This document shows positions 1 through 8,714 of a stretch of 48,779 bases of DNA, one piece after another. A model generated the notes under the pieces. That model made no database searches, was not told where the DNA came from, and saw only the letters and a list, made by a program, of their open reading frames with translations. The position numbers and the translations under genes were made by a program. This stretch comes from Rhodoferax sp. (GTDB taxonomy: Bacteria; Pseudomonadota; Gammaproteobacteria; Burkholderiales; Burkholderiaceae_C): NCBI RefSeq assembly GCF_011391645.1, contig NZ_JAABQC010000005.1, positions 1 through 48,779 of the forward strand, read 5' to 3'. The stretch's first letter is position 1, and every line of letters begins with the position of its first letter.

Positions 1-21
1 TGATTTGGATCAATCAAATCA
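1..21. repeat. short inverted repeat at the left edge
   Basis: TGATTTG is followed after seven bases by its exact reverse complement CAAATCA. The symmetry could be an operator half-site pair or a small hairpin. Its context to the left is cut off, so no function can be assigned. Confidence 0.3.
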
Positions 22-242
22 AATCTTCCGGATGAAAACAATGGGCCATGAGCTACTACCGCCTGCTTGCACTCCCTCAGTTCCCCCGCAACCGGGTAAG
101 TCCGGAGTTGGCCCTTGCCTGCAAATAGCTTGATTGTCAGTGTCTGGTCTTCCGGGTCCGCCCTGGAGATGGACGCAATCCTTGACGGCTTTGCCAAGGC
201 CTCGGGGCAACGTTATGGGCAATTGGCTATCGTTTGTCCAGT
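1..242. other. left-edge stretch with no confident gene
   Basis: No recognisable gene lies here. The plus strand has a short open stretch from 106 to a TAA at 244-246; its last part from the ATG at 172 has coding-like composition and would give 24 residues ending in QLAIVCPV. I cannot assign it to a family. Its stop codon overlaps the waaA stop on the other strand (the sequence TTTAAA), so it could be the tail of a degraded or very small gene convergent with waaA. An inverted repeat (TGATTTG, 7-base spacer, CAAATCA) occupies 1-21. Confidence 0.4.
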
Positions 243-1613
243 TTAAAAGACAATTTCACGCACCATGGCATCCACCAGCCGACGTGCAGCGCCCTGATGG
301 GATTGCGCAAAGCGCTTGGCGGACTGGCGGGCAGTTGCCAAGGTGTCGTCACAGAGTAACTCACCCAGGCCGGCAACCGCCTGGCCCAGGTCTGACACCC
401 GCAGCGCCGCACCGGCTGCAAGCGCCTGCTCGGCCGCCTCCAAAAAGTTAAAGGTGTGCGGCCCCATCACCACCGGGCAGCCGCAGGCAGCGGCTTCGAT
501 CAGGTTTTGCCCGCCCAGCGGCTCGAAGCTGCCGCCCAGCAGTGCCACATCAGCCAGGCCGTAATACAGCGCCATTTCCCCCAGCGAGTCGCCGAGCCAG
601 AACAACGGCTTCCCGGCGGCCGCTGCAACCGGCCCGCCCTGCCCCCAGCCGCTGCGCCGCTGCACGGCAAATCCATGCGACTCGATGAGCGCGGCCACTT
701 CGTCAAAGCGCTGCGGGTGGCGCGGCACGATCAGCCACTGCACTTCTTCCGTGTCAGACATGGCGAGACCATCAGGCCATCGCGGCGAGGGCGCCGCTCC
801 CGCAGACTCCCCAACCTTTGCAGGTGGCCCGCCCGCGGGCTGATCGCGCCTGGCTTGTCTCAAAATCTCCAGCAACGCCTGCTCTTCGCCTTCGCGCGAA
901 CTGGCAAACATGACCACGGGCTTGACCAGTTGCGCCCGCCAGGCTTTGCCGGCGGCGAGTTGGCCCGCGTCAGGGGCAGCATCAAATTTGAGGTTGCCCA
1001 TCACACCCTGAACCCTGGCACCCAATGACTGCAGCCGCTGCGCGTCCAGCGCAGTTTGCGCCCAGACCGCGCGGAGCGCAGCGAAAGTCGGTCGCGCCAG
1101 CCAGCCCAGGCGCTGTGCCCGCCTCAATGATTTTTCGCTGAGCCGCGCATTGACCAGCACCAGCGGAACCCCCATTTGCTGGCAACCCGCCACCAGATTG
1201 GGCCACACCTCGGTTTCCACCAAAATGCCAAGGTTGGGCTTGAAATGGCTCAGAAAGCGCTGCACAACCGCCGGTGTGTCCCACGGCTGCCAGGCCTGCA
1301 GGTCGCCCTCTTTCAAAAGCGTCAAACCCTCTGCTCGGCCGGTTGCCGTGCCATGGGTGAGCAACAGGCGCATTTGCGGCAACTGTTCACGCAATGCGGC
1401 AAGCAGCACCGCTGCGGCGCGGGTCTCGCCCAGTGACACCGCGTGAAGCCAGACCGTGGGACCATCATGCGTTGGCACTGGATGGGTGTAGCGGCCAAAG
1501 CGCTCGTCAATGAAGTGACCGTAAACCGGTTCCAGCACGCTGCGCCGCCGCAATTTGCGTTTGAGCAGCGGCTGCACCAGCCACATCAGGCAGGAATAAA
1601 GCCAGCGCGTCAT
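243..1613 (-). CDS. waaA: 3-deoxy-D-manno-octulosonic acid (Kdo) transferase WaaA
   Basis: WaaA transfers Kdo from CMP-Kdo to lipid A precursor at the cytoplasmic face of the inner membrane, the first step of LPS core assembly. The 456-residue protein starts with a short hydrophobic anchor (about 4-17). It carries the family signature HAVSLGE near residue 57, whose Glu (about 63) is the expected catalytic base, ETEVWPNL near 133, ASSREGEE near 237, VPRHPQRF near 296 and the GGSFEPLGGQN sugar-nucleotide loop. I chose the ATG at 1613, which overlaps the waaC stop as ATGA, over an upstream in-frame start inside waaC. The protein is about 30 residues longer than E. coli WaaA (about 425). The excess is a Gly/Ala/Pro-rich stretch around 257-279 that coincides with a REPIN-like palindromic element at 777-845. 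Last gene of the algC-waaC-waaA operon. Confidence 0.95.
   Translation of the reverse strand: MTRWLYSCLMWLVQPLLKRKLRRRSVLEPVYGHFIDERFGRYTHPVPTHDGPTVWLHAVSLGETRAAAVLLAALREQLPQMRLLLTHGTATGRAEGLTLLKEGDLQAWQPWDTPAVVQRFLSHFKPNLGILVETEVWPNLVAGCQQMGVPLVLVNARLSEKSLRRAQRLGWLARPTFAALRAVWAQTALDAQRLQSLGARVQGVMGNLKFDAAPDAGQLAAGKAWRAQLVKPVVMFASSREGEEQALLEILRQARRDQPAGGPPAKVGESAGAAPSPRWPDGLAMSDTEEVQWLIVPRHPQRFDEVAALIESHGFAVQRRSGWGQGGPVAAAAGKPLFWLGDSLGEMALYYGLADVALLGGSFEPLGGQNLIEAAACGCPVVMGPHTFNFLEAAEQALAAGAALRVSDLGQAVAGLGELLCDDTLATARQSAKRFAQSHQGAARRLVDAMVREIVF
777..845. repeat. REPIN-like inverted palindrome pair inside waaA
   Basis: Two hairpin units face each other. The left unit (777-800) has the stem GCGGCG-AGGG-CGCCGC flanked by ATC and CTCC. 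The right unit (819-845) reads TGCAGG followed by GCCCGC-CC-GCGGGC and GATC. The left unit is identical over 24 bases to one at 15078-15101, and the right unit resembles 15123-15149. The element is 69 bp, a multiple of three, so it keeps the waaA frame and encodes residues of about 257-279. The organisation (two REP-like hairpins in inverted orientation with a G-N-AGG lead) matches REPINs described in other proteobacteria. Confidence 0.75.
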
Positions 1614-2662
1614 GCCTTGGCCGCGTTTGACAGCACGCTCAGCCAGGCCTGCCAGACAGCCTCGACCCCTGGGTAGGGATGGGCAAAGACGCTGCACTGG
1701 CGTGGGGAATGTCGGGATGTTGTGGGGGCTGCCCCACAAACATCAAGGCCTGACTCTGCCAGCGGGCCGGTGCGCCAGGAGGTGTCAAAGTTGTAAACCT
1801 GCACATGCGGCAAATCCAGCGCCACGGCGATATGGCTCAGCCCGCTGTCCACGCCGACCACACCGGTGCAAGTGGCCAGCGCATCGGTGAGCGCATCCAG
1901 TGACATGGCGGGCCAGACACGGGCGTGCGCCAGGCCCTGGGCAATGTGTTGCGCGGCTTGCAGTTCAGCCGGGCTGCCGTGCGGCAAGGCCACGCCAAAA
2001 CCGGCATTGTTGAGCCGCTGCGCCAGCGCGCGCCAGTGCGCCAGCGGCCATTCTTTGTCTGCGCGTGAGGTGCCGTGCACCAGCGCCACCACGCCATGCA
2101 GATTCCGCTCAAGAGCCGGCGCTTTCACGGCCATTTGATCTTGCTGCGGCACGAGACCAAAAACCAGTTCATCGGGCAGTTGGTAGTGCAGCGCCTGGGC
2201 ACACAGCTCGCGCGAGCGCGTCACGGCATGGATGTGCGCCGGCAGCGTGATGGCGACATCGGCCACCCAGCGGGCAGGCGCTTCAAAGCTGGAGCCTTCG
2301 GTCTGGTTGGCCAGGCCAAACCGCTTGCCGCCCGGGCTTAAACGGGCCAGCCAGCAGACCAGCGCCGATTTGGTCAGGCCCTGCAAATCAATCACCGCGT
2401 CGTATGGCTCCTGCTGAAGTTCGGCCTTGAACACGCTCCATGCATGACGCGTTGGCGGACTCAATGGGGATTTGCGCCAGCGCCGAAGCTCACAGGCAAT
2501 CACACGACGCACCCCGGTGCAGCGCCGCACCAGTGGCGCAAAGCCGCGCTCCACCACCCAATCAATCTGTGCCTCTGGCAACGCGCGCAAAATGTCTTGC
2601 ACAGCCGGCATGGCGTGCACCACGTCGCCAAGCGATGACAGCTTGACGATCAAAATCTTCAA
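1610..2662 (-). CDS. waaC: lipopolysaccharide heptosyltransferase I WaaC
   Basis: WaaC adds the first L-glycero-D-manno-heptose to the Kdo region of the LPS inner core, at the inner membrane. The 350-residue GT9-family protein opens with MKILIVKLSSLGDVVHAMPA, the typical WaaC N-terminus with the LGD motif. Further family features are VIDLQGLTKSAL, HGTSRADKEWP and the nucleotide-sugar-binding region GVDSGLSHIAVAL. The start is a TTG at 2662-2660 that overlaps the TGA of algC as TTGA; no ATG fits the conserved N-terminus, so translation is probably coupled to algC. Its own stop overlaps the waaA ATG. Confidence 0.94.
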   Translation of the reverse strand: MKILIVKLSSLGDVVHAMPAVQDILRALPEAQIDWVVERGFAPLVRRCTGVRRVIACELRRWRKSPLSPPTRHAWSVFKAELQQEPYDAVIDLQGLTKSALVCWLARLSPGGKRFGLANQTEGSSFEAPARWVADVAITLPAHIHAVTRSRELCAQALHYQLPDELVFGLVPQQDQMAVKAPALERNLHGVVALVHGTSRADKEWPLAHWRALAQRLNNAGFGVALPHGSPAELQAAQHIAQGLAHARVWPAMSLDALTDALATCTGVVGVDSGLSHIAVALDLPHVQVYNFDTSWRTGPLAESGLDVCGAAPTTSRHSPRQCSVFAHPYPGVEAVWQAWLSVLSNAAKA

Positions 2663-4041
2663 TGCGTGGCCTCGTCGGTCACAGCACCGGGCAGCACCTG
2701 GCGCAACAGCGCCATCATGTCGGCCTGGATGCGCGTCAAGGCTTCAGGGGTGTGGCCCTCAAAGCGCAGCACCAGCACCGGCGTGGTGTTGGACGCGCGA
2801 ATCAGCCCGAAACCATCGGGCCAGTCCACCCGCAAACCGTCGATGGTGTTGAGCGTGGCCGGCGCGGCAAAGTTGACCGCGGCCACCAACTGCGCCACCA
2901 ACAGCGGGGGCTGGCCCTCGGCGCATTTCACGTTGAGTTCGGGCGTGGAGAAGCTGGTGGGCAAGGCGTTGAGCACCGCGTTGGCATCGGGGGATTGGCT
3001 CAAAATTTCGAGCAGGCGGCAACCGGCGTAGGTGCCATCGTCAAAGCCATACCAGCGCTCCTTGAAGAAAATGTGGCCGCTCATCTCGCCCCCCAGCGGC
3101 GAGTTGATTTCTTTCATCTTGGCCTTGATCAGCGAATGGCCAGTCTTGAACATCATCGGCACGCCACCGGCCGCCTCGATCGTCGGGGCCAGTTGCTGCG
3201 AACATTTCACGTCAAACACAATCGTGCCGCCCGGCGCGCGCTGCAACACATCTCGGGCAAACAGCATCATCTGGCGATCCGGGTAGATGGTGTTGCCCTC
3301 TTTGGTGACAATGCCAAGCCGGTCACCGTCGCCGTCAAAAGCCAGGCCGAGTTCGGCATCGCCTTGTTCAAGCGCGGCCATGAGGTCGCGCAGGTTTTCG
3401 GGTTTGCTTGGGTCGGGGTGGTGATTGGGGAAATTGCCGTCGACCTCGCTGAACAGTTCAGTCACCTCGCAGCCGATGGCGCGCAGAATGCCCGGCGCCG
3501 ACGCACCCGCAATACCGTTGCCGCAATCGACCACAATTTTCAGCGGCCGCGCCAGCTTGATGTCGCCCACAATCCGCGCCTGGTAAGCCGCCAGCACGTC
3601 GACGCTGCGAATCTGGCCACCGGCTCGCAGTTCCCAGCTTTCGGATTCCATCATGCGACGCAGCGCCTGAATCTCGTCACCGTAAATGGCGCGACCGGCC
3701 AGCACCATCTTGAAGCCGTTGTAGTCTTTGGGGTTATGGCTGCCGGTGACCTGAATCCCGCTGGCGCACAAGGTGTTGGCGGCAAAGTAGAGCATGGGCG
3801 TGGTGGCCAGACCAATATCGATCACCTCCACACCAGCAGCCGCCAAGCCACGCATCAGGGCGGCGCTCAGGCTAGGGCCGCTCAAGCGGCCATCACGCCC
3901 CACGGCCACCGCCATTTGACCTTCGCGCAACGCCACCGTGCCAAAGGCTTTGCCCAGCGCTTCGGCCACCGCCACATCAATGGTGTCGGGCACCACGCCA
4001 CGAATGTCATAGGCTTTGAAAATGGAAGGTGTGAGTTGCAT
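2659..4041 (-). CDS. algC: phosphomannomutase/phosphoglucomutase (AlgC/ManB type)
   Basis: The enzyme interconverts hexose 1- and 6-phosphates and so supplies precursors for LPS and other surface glycans. The 460-residue alpha-D-phosphohexomutase shows all four family loops: the phosphoserine loop TGSHNPKDYNGF (Ser about 101), the metal loop FDGDGDR (about 235-241), the sugar-specificity loop GEMSGH (about 318-323) and the phosphate-binding RASNTTP near the C-terminus. The GEMSGH form is typical of dual-specificity AlgC-type enzymes. It is first in an operon with waaC and waaA. Whether mannose or glucose phosphate is the main substrate cannot be read from the sequence. Confidence 0.92.
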   Translation of the reverse strand: MQLTPSIFKAYDIRGVVPDTIDVAVAEALGKAFGTVALREGQMAVAVGRDGRLSGPSLSAALMRGLAAAGVEVIDIGLATTPMLYFAANTLCASGIQVTGSHNPKDYNGFKMVLAGRAIYGDEIQALRRMMESESWELRAGGQIRSVDVLAAYQARIVGDIKLARPLKIVVDCGNGIAGASAPGILRAIGCEVTELFSEVDGNFPNHHPDPSKPENLRDLMAALEQGDAELGLAFDGDGDRLGIVTKEGNTIYPDRQMMLFARDVLQRAPGGTIVFDVKCSQQLAPTIEAAGGVPMMFKTGHSLIKAKMKEINSPLGGEMSGHIFFKERWYGFDDGTYAGCRLLEILSQSPDANAVLNALPTSFSTPELNVKCAEGQPPLLVAQLVAAVNFAAPATLNTIDGLRVDWPDGFGLIRASNTTPVLVLRFEGHTPEALTRIQADMMALLRQVLPGAVTDEATH

Positions 4042-4221
4042 GGCGTTCGCCTGTGTGGGTCATTGGGCCTGGAGTGGCGTGAATTGTAGGCGGCCTCAGG
4101 CGGGAGGCTGCGACTGCAGCGTGTTCCCGGCCAGGCATGGGCGACCCGTTTGAAAGCGCTTCTAGGCTTATCATTCGGGACTGTTTTAAAGCCCGAGACC
4201 CATGGGCAAGGAGCTTGAATC

Positions 4222-4719
4222 ATGATGAAATATCCGACCGCGGCTGTGACTGCAGCGCTCGACAGCCCGCTGGGCAGCATCCGCCTGGCAGCCGGGCCCA
4301 ACGGCCTCTTTGGTGTGTGGTTCGAGGAGCAGGACGATAGTCCGGACGCCAGCCACTGGGCGCACGACCCTGACCATGCTGTGCTGGCGCAAGCTGCGCG
4401 CCAATTGAACGACTATTTCGCCGGAAAACGCAGTCAGTTTGACCTGCCGCTGGACCTCAGCGCAGGCACCTCGCTTCAGCAAGCGGTGTGGCGAGCGCTG
4501 CTTGACATCCCGTTTGGGCAAACCTGCAGCTATGGGAAGGTGAGTACAGCAATCGGCAAACCGTCGGCGGTGCGCGCGGTGGGTGGTGCCATAGGGCGCA
4601 ACCCCTTGAGCATCGTGGTGCCCTGCCACCGGGTGATCGGCGCCAAGGGTGCACTCACAGGCTATTCGGGCGGCATGCAACGAAAAGTGGCCCTGCTGCA
4701 GCTTGAAGGCGCGCTTTGA
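4222..4719 (+). CDS. ogt: methylated-DNA-[protein]-cysteine S-methyltransferase
   Basis: This suicide repair protein transfers alkyl groups from O6-alkylguanine in DNA to its own cysteine. The 165-residue protein contains the acceptor motif VVPCHRVIG (Cys about 135) and the upstream DNA-binding helix-turn-helix segment FGQTCSYGKVSTAIGKPSAVRAVGGA. AAGGAG at 4209-4214 provides a ribosome binding site before two consecutive ATG codons (4222 and 4225). The length fits Ogt rather than the larger Ada. Its TGA overlaps the TTG start of the following transporter gene. Confidence 0.94.
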   Translation: MMKYPTAAVTAALDSPLGSIRLAAGPNGLFGVWFEEQDDSPDASHWAHDPDHAVLAQAARQLNDYFAGKRSQFDLPLDLSAGTSLQQAVWRALLDIPFGQTCSYGKVSTAIGKPSAVRAVGGAIGRNPLSIVVPCHRVIGAKGALTGYSGGMQRKVALLQLEGAL

Positions 4720-5630
4720 ATTCACCTCACCCGACAAAATCCTGGCTGCCTGAGTTTGTGCTGCTGGGGGCACTGTGGGGCGCCTCATTTTTATTCATGC
4801 GTTTGGGCGCAGCCGAATTTGGCGCGCTGCCCACCGCCGGCATGCGTGTCGCCATTGCCGCGCTGTTCTTGTTGCCCTTGCTGCTGCTTCGCGGCCAATG
4901 GCAGGCCTTGTCAAAGCACTGGAAAAAGATCTTTGTGCTGGGCATGCTTAATTCAGGCATCCCGTTTGCCCTTTATTCCTATGCCTTGCTGTCAATCACC
5001 ACCGGCCTGTCGTCGCTGCTAAACGCCACTGTGCCGCTGTTTGGCGCCCTGATTGCCTGGCTCTGGCTAAAGGACCGGCCCCAGGGCATGAAGGTACTGG
5101 GCTTGCTGGTGGGCTTTGCCGGTGTCGCCATGCTGGCTTGGGGCAAGGCCAGTTTCAAGCCCGATGCCTCTGGCCAGGTGACCGGCTGGGCGGTGCTGGC
5201 CTGCCTGGGAGCCTGCCTGTGTTATGGCATATCGGCCAGTTTCACCAAACGCTATTTGAGCGGCGTGCCGTCGCTGGTGATTGCCGCCGGCAGCCAGATG
5301 GGGGCCACCCTGGGGCTGGCGCTGCCCACCCTGTGGTTGTGGCCAAGCCAGGCGCCCAGCGCCACCGCCTGGCTGGCACTGCTGGCCGTGGGCGTGTTGT
5401 GCACCGGCGTGGCCTATGTGCTGTTTTTCCGCCTGATCGACAAGGTTGGCGCGGCAGGCTCGCTGACGGTCACATTTTTGATTCCGGTCTTCGCGGTGCT
5501 TTACGGCGTGGTGTTTCTGGGCGAGTCCGTCACTGCCTGGATGCTTATCTGCGGCACCATCATTTTGTGCGGCACGGCTCTGTCGATGGGATTGCTGAAA
5601 CACCTCTTTCAGAAGGTGCCAGCGGTTTGA
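4716..5630 (+). CDS. EamA/DMT-superfamily transporter
   Basis: This is a 304-residue inner-membrane permease with about ten predicted hydrophobic helices arranged as two EamA repeats. The first repeat starts with LLGALWGASFLFMRLG and the second covers the C-terminal half (GWAVLACLGACLCYGISASF onward). Such proteins usually export amino acids, metabolites or drugs, but the substrate cannot be inferred here. The start used is TTG at 4716, overlapping the ogt stop as TTGA. The next in-frame Met lies inside the first transmembrane helix, so the TTG start is likely right. Co-transcribed with ogt. Confidence 0.88.
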   Translation: MNSPHPTKSWLPEFVLLGALWGASFLFMRLGAAEFGALPTAGMRVAIAALFLLPLLLLRGQWQALSKHWKKIFVLGMLNSGIPFALYSYALLSITTGLSSLLNATVPLFGALIAWLWLKDRPQGMKVLGLLVGFAGVAMLAWGKASFKPDASGQVTGWAVLACLGACLCYGISASFTKRYLSGVPSLVIAAGSQMGATLGLALPTLWLWPSQAPSATAWLALLAVGVLCTGVAYVLFFRLIDKVGAAGSLTVTFLIPVFAVLYGVVFLGESVTAWMLICGTIILCGTALSMGLLKHLFQKVPAV

Positions 5631-5653
5631 CCATGGGGCAGCCCACAAAGCAA

Positions 5654-5686
5654 AAAGCCCTGCAACTCATTGAATTGCAAGGCTTT
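5654..5686. terminator. hairpin terminator between the EamA gene and the tRNA cluster
   Basis: AAAGCCCTGCAA and TTGCAAGGCTTT form a 12-bp stem with one mismatch around a 9-base loop. On the minus strand the stem is followed by a run of five T, suiting termination of the tRNA cluster just upstream. On the plus strand a run of four T follows, so it may also end the EamA transcript. It lies between converging transcripts, as expected for a bidirectional terminator. Confidence 0.7.
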
Positions 5687-5691
5687 TAAAC

Positions 5692-5768
5692 TGGCGGAGC
5701 GGACGGGACTCGAACCCGCGACCCCCGGCGTGACAGGCCGGTATTCTAACCAACTGAACTACCACTCC
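5692..5768 (-). tRNA. tRNA-Asp (GTC)
   Basis: A 77-nt cloverleaf with encoded CCA. The acceptor stem GGAGTGG pairs with CCGCTCC, the anticodon loop is CTGTCAC (GTC) and the T-loop is TTCGAGT. Last of three tRNAs read on the minus strand behind gltX. Confidence 0.97.
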
Positions 5769-5857
5769 TGGTAGCTAACGTTTACTCTTGCGAGCCAAGT
5801 CGTCTGTCTTTGCAGACAAACCGTTACCGACTTGCGCCATTCTACTTTTCAGTAAAC

Positions 5858-5933
5858 TGGCGACCCCACGGGGATTCGAACCCCGGTACCTACCGTGAAA
5901 GGGTAGTGTCCTAGGCCTCTAGACGATGGGGTC
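5858..5933 (-). tRNA. tRNA-Glu (TTC)
   Basis: A 76-nt cloverleaf with encoded CCA. The acceptor stem starts GACCCCA and pairs with TGGGGTC, the anticodon loop is CTTTCAC (TTC) and the T-loop is TTCGAAT. It is the substrate of the glutamyl-tRNA synthetase encoded just upstream. Confidence 0.97.
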
Positions 5934-5967
5934 ATAACCTTTGGACTTCCGTCATTCTTGAAAACTT

Positions 5968-6043
<76 letters not shown>

Positions 6044-6091
6044 GAATCCACAACTGCTTTGTTAAGAGCAGCGTTTGTTCCCAAGCCACAA

Positions 6092-6121
6092 ATTATAGCG
6101 TTATTTTTAGGCCCGTTTTAA
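6092..6121 (-). promoter_or_regulatory. probable sigma-70 promoter of the tRNA-Ala-Glu-Asp cluster
   Basis: The minus strand carries a perfect TATAAT (6097-6092) with TTAAAA (6121-6116) 18 bp upstream as a weak -35. The -35 overlaps the last codons of gltX. Transcription would start around 6085, about 40 nt before tRNA-Ala, so the tRNAs can be made independently of gltX. Confidence 0.6.
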
Positions 6122-7492
6122 GCGGCTGATGACTTTTTCACGATCAAAAAGTGCCAGCAGCAGATCCAGTGATGGTGTATGCGCGTTACCGACCACCAAC
6201 ACCCGCACCGGCATGGCCAACTGCGGCATTTTCAGGCCGCAAGCTGTCAGCACTTCCTTGATGGCGGCACCAATGCCTGCCTTGTCCCAGGCACAAGTGG
6301 CCAGCTTGTCGGCCAGCATCGCCAGCGCAGGCTTGGCCGCCTCGGTCACATGCAAGGCCAGGTCGGATTCTGCGGCCTGCACGTCGGCATAAAAAACTGC
6401 CGCCCAGTCAGCCAGAGCCACGGTGGTGTCGCAGCGGTCCTTGAACAGCGCACAGATCCCGGTCAAGCGCGCATCGGCTTCGATACCGCGCTTTTGCAGT
6501 TGCGCCTGCACCAGCGGCGCCAGCACCTCGTCGGCGGTGATCTTGATGTGTTGGGCGTTGACCCAGCGCAACTTGGCTTCGTCAAACTGCGCGGCGCTCT
6601 TGCCCAGGTGGTCCAGGTTGAACCATTCCAGAAACTGGGCACGGCTGAAAATTTCGTCGTCGCCATGGCTCCAACCCAGGCGCGCCAGGTAATTCACCAT
6701 GGCGTCGGGCAGGTAACCTTCTTCGCGGTACTGCGTCACCGGCTTGGCGCCGTTGCGCTTGCTCATTTTTTCGCCCTGTTCATTGAGCACGGTGGGCAAA
6801 TGGGCGTACACCGGCGGCTCTTTGCCCAGGGCCTTGAAGATGTTGATCTGGCGCGGCGTGTTGTTGACGTGGTCATCGCCGCGAATCACATGGGTAATGG
6901 CCATGTCGATGTCGTCCACCACCACGCAGAAGTTGTAGGTGGGCGTGCCGTCCGGGCGCGCAATGACCAGGTCGTCGAGTTCGTCGTTGCTGATCTCGAT
7001 GCGGCCCTTGACCTTGTCGTCCCAAACCACCGAGCCGCCTTGCGGGTTTTTGAAACGCAGCACCGGTTGCACGCCCTCGGGAACCGGTGGCAGGGTCTTG
7101 CCCGGCGCGGGCCGCCAGGTGCCGTCGTAGCGCGGTTTTTCCTTGGCGGCCGTCTGGGCCTCCCGCAGGGCATCAAGTTCGGCCATGCTCATGTAACACG
7201 GGTAAACATGGCCTGCGGCCACCATGTCGGCCAGCACCGCCTTGTAGCGGTCCATGCGCAGCATCTGGTAGAACGGGCCTTCGTCGTAAGTCAAGCCGAG
7301 CCAACTCATGCTCTCGATGATCACATCGACGGCGGCCTGGGTGGAACGCTCCAGGTCGGTGTCCTCGATGCGCAAGATGAAGTCGCCCCCGGTCGAGCGG
7401 GCAAAGGCCCACGGGTACAAGGCCGAGCGGATGTTGCCCAGGTGAATGAAGCCGGTGGGCGACGGGGCGAAGCGGGTGCGGGTTTTGGTCAT
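6107..7492 (-). CDS. gltX: glutamyl-tRNA synthetase
   Basis: GltX charges tRNA-Glu with glutamate in the cytoplasm. The 461-residue class I synthetase has the HIGH-type motif HLGN (17-20) following FAPSPTG, the RIEDTD segment (41-46) and the KMSKR motif (242-246), then the helical anticodon-binding C-terminal domain. Its length fits the bacterial family. Its ATG overlaps the metZ stop (ATGA), so it is the end of the folC-to-gltX operon. The gene for its substrate, tRNA-Glu, lies just downstream. Confidence 0.97.
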   Translation of the reverse strand: MTKTRTRFAPSPTGFIHLGNIRSALYPWAFARSTGGDFILRIEDTDLERSTQAAVDVIIESMSWLGLTYDEGPFYQMLRMDRYKAVLADMVAAGHVYPCYMSMAELDALREAQTAAKEKPRYDGTWRPAPGKTLPPVPEGVQPVLRFKNPQGGSVVWDDKVKGRIEISNDELDDLVIARPDGTPTYNFCVVVDDIDMAITHVIRGDDHVNNTPRQINIFKALGKEPPVYAHLPTVLNEQGEKMSKRNGAKPVTQYREEGYLPDAMVNYLARLGWSHGDDEIFSRAQFLEWFNLDHLGKSAAQFDEAKLRWVNAQHIKITADEVLAPLVQAQLQKRGIEADARLTGICALFKDRCDTTVALADWAAVFYADVQAAESDLALHVTEAAKPALAMLADKLATCAWDKAGIGAAIKEVLTACGLKMPQLAMPVRVLVVGNAHTPSLDLLLALFDREKVISRLKRA

Positions 7493-8712
7493 GAAAGGGT
7501 GTCGAGTTGTTGCAGGCCGCGTGTCAGGTCAGCTTTGATGTCGTCAAGATATTCCAGACCGACAGCGATGCGGATCAGGCCCTGGCCAATGCCGGCCGCC
7601 TGGCGCTGCACTTCGGTCAGGCGGCCATGCGATGTGGTGGCGGGGTGGGCGATGGTGGTTTTGGTGTCACCCAAATTGGTGGTGACCGAGCACACCAGCG
7701 TGCTGTCGATCACATGAAACGCGCGCCTGCGGCCTTGCTCGGCGTCGCGGGCGCGCACGTCAAACGACACCACGGCGCCGCCCAGGCCGCTTTGCTGGCG
7801 CATCGCCAGTTCGTGTTGCGGGTGCGAGGCCAGGCCGGGGTAATAGACCTGCGCCACGTTGGGTTGCTGTTGCAGCCATTGGGCCAGGATGAGCGCGCTG
7901 TCGCACTGGGCGCGCATGCGAATCGCCAGTGTCTCCATGCCCTTGGTGACCACCCACGCGTTAAAGGGCGACAGCACCATGCCGGCGGTGCGGTTGATCG
8001 GCCAGAACACGTCGTTGACATACTTGTGCGAGCAGCAAATGGCACCGGCCACCACCCTGCCCTGGCCGTCCAGGTATTTGGTGCCGGAGTGAATCACAAA
8101 GTCGGCGCCGAATTCAATCGGGCGCTGCAGCGCGGGGGTGCAAAAACAGTTGTCCACCGCCAGCAGCGCACCAGCCGCATGCGCCAGCTCGGCCAGCGCG
8201 GCGATGTCGCAAATGTCGGTGAGCGGGTTGGTGGGGGTTTCGGCAAAGAAAAGCTTGGTATTGGGCTTGAGCGCCGCGCGCCATTGCGCCACATCTGTTT
8301 GGGAAACAAATGTGGTTTCCACGCCAAACTTGGCAAACTCAATCGCAAAAAGGCGCAGCGTTGAGCCAAACACCGACTGCGAGCACACCACATGGTCACC
8401 GGCACGCAACAGGCCCATGCCCAGCAAGAGCACGGCGGACATGCCGCTCGAGGTGGCCATCGCGGCTTCGGTGCCCTCAAGCGCCGCCAGCCGCTGCTCC
8501 ATGCCGGTCACCGTGGGATTGCCAACGCGGGTGTAGGTGTAGCCGTCTTCCTCGTTGGCAAACCGCTTGCGGGCGGTCTCGGCGTCGGGCTGCACAAAGC
8601 TGCTGGTGAGGTAAAGCGCTTCCGAGTTTTCACCGTACTGACTGGGTTCAATGCCGGCACGCACTGCCAGCGTGTCGCGGTGCAGGTTATCAGGGAGTTG
8701 TCTAGCGGTCAT
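7489..8712 (-). CDS. metZ: O-succinylhomoserine sulfhydrylase
   Basis: MetZ forms homocysteine directly from O-succinylhomoserine and sulfide, a PLP-dependent step of methionine synthesis. The 407-residue Cys/Met-metabolism enzyme shows the YTRVGNPT motif (about 60-67), the PLP-stacking region [13 protein letters not shown] with the pyridine-N aspartate (about 187) and the Schiff-base lysine in [12 protein letters not shown] (about 212). Placement directly behind purF (2-nt gap) is a conserved betaproteobacterial order and favours MetZ over cystathionine beta- or gamma-enzymes. I see no SAM riboswitch before it. Confidence 0.92.
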   Translation of the reverse strand: MTARQLPDNLHRDTLAVRAGIEPSQYGENSEALYLTSSFVQPDAETARKRFANEEDGYTYTRVGNPTVTGMEQRLAALEGTEAAMATSSGMSAVLLLGMGLLRAGDHVVCSQSVFGSTLRLFAIEFAKFGVETTFVSQTDVAQWRAALKPNTKLFFAETPTNPLTDICDIAALAELAHAAGALLAVDNCFCTPALQRPIEFGADFVIHSGTKYLDGQGRVVAGAICCSHKYVNDVFWPINRTAGMVLSPFNAWVVTKGMETLAIRMRAQCDSALILAQWLQQQPNVAQVYYPGLASHPQHELAMRQQSGLGGAVVSFDVRARDAEQGRRRAFHVIDSTLVCSVTTNLGDTKTTIAHPATTSHGRLTEVQRQAAGIGQGLIRIAVGLEYLDDIKADLTRGLQQLDTLS

Positions 8713-8714
8713 GG

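Noticed and set aside
2662-4089. A 475-codon open frame on the plus strand over algC
   Set aside because: It is the antisense shadow of a clear phosphohexomutase gene; the GC-rich third positions keep the opposite frame open. The translated product has no recognisable motif.
6179-7717. A 512-codon open frame on the plus strand over gltX
   Set aside because: Antisense to gltX and the end of metZ, rich in His, Gln, Val and Gly as typical of GC-driven shadow frames, with no family motif.
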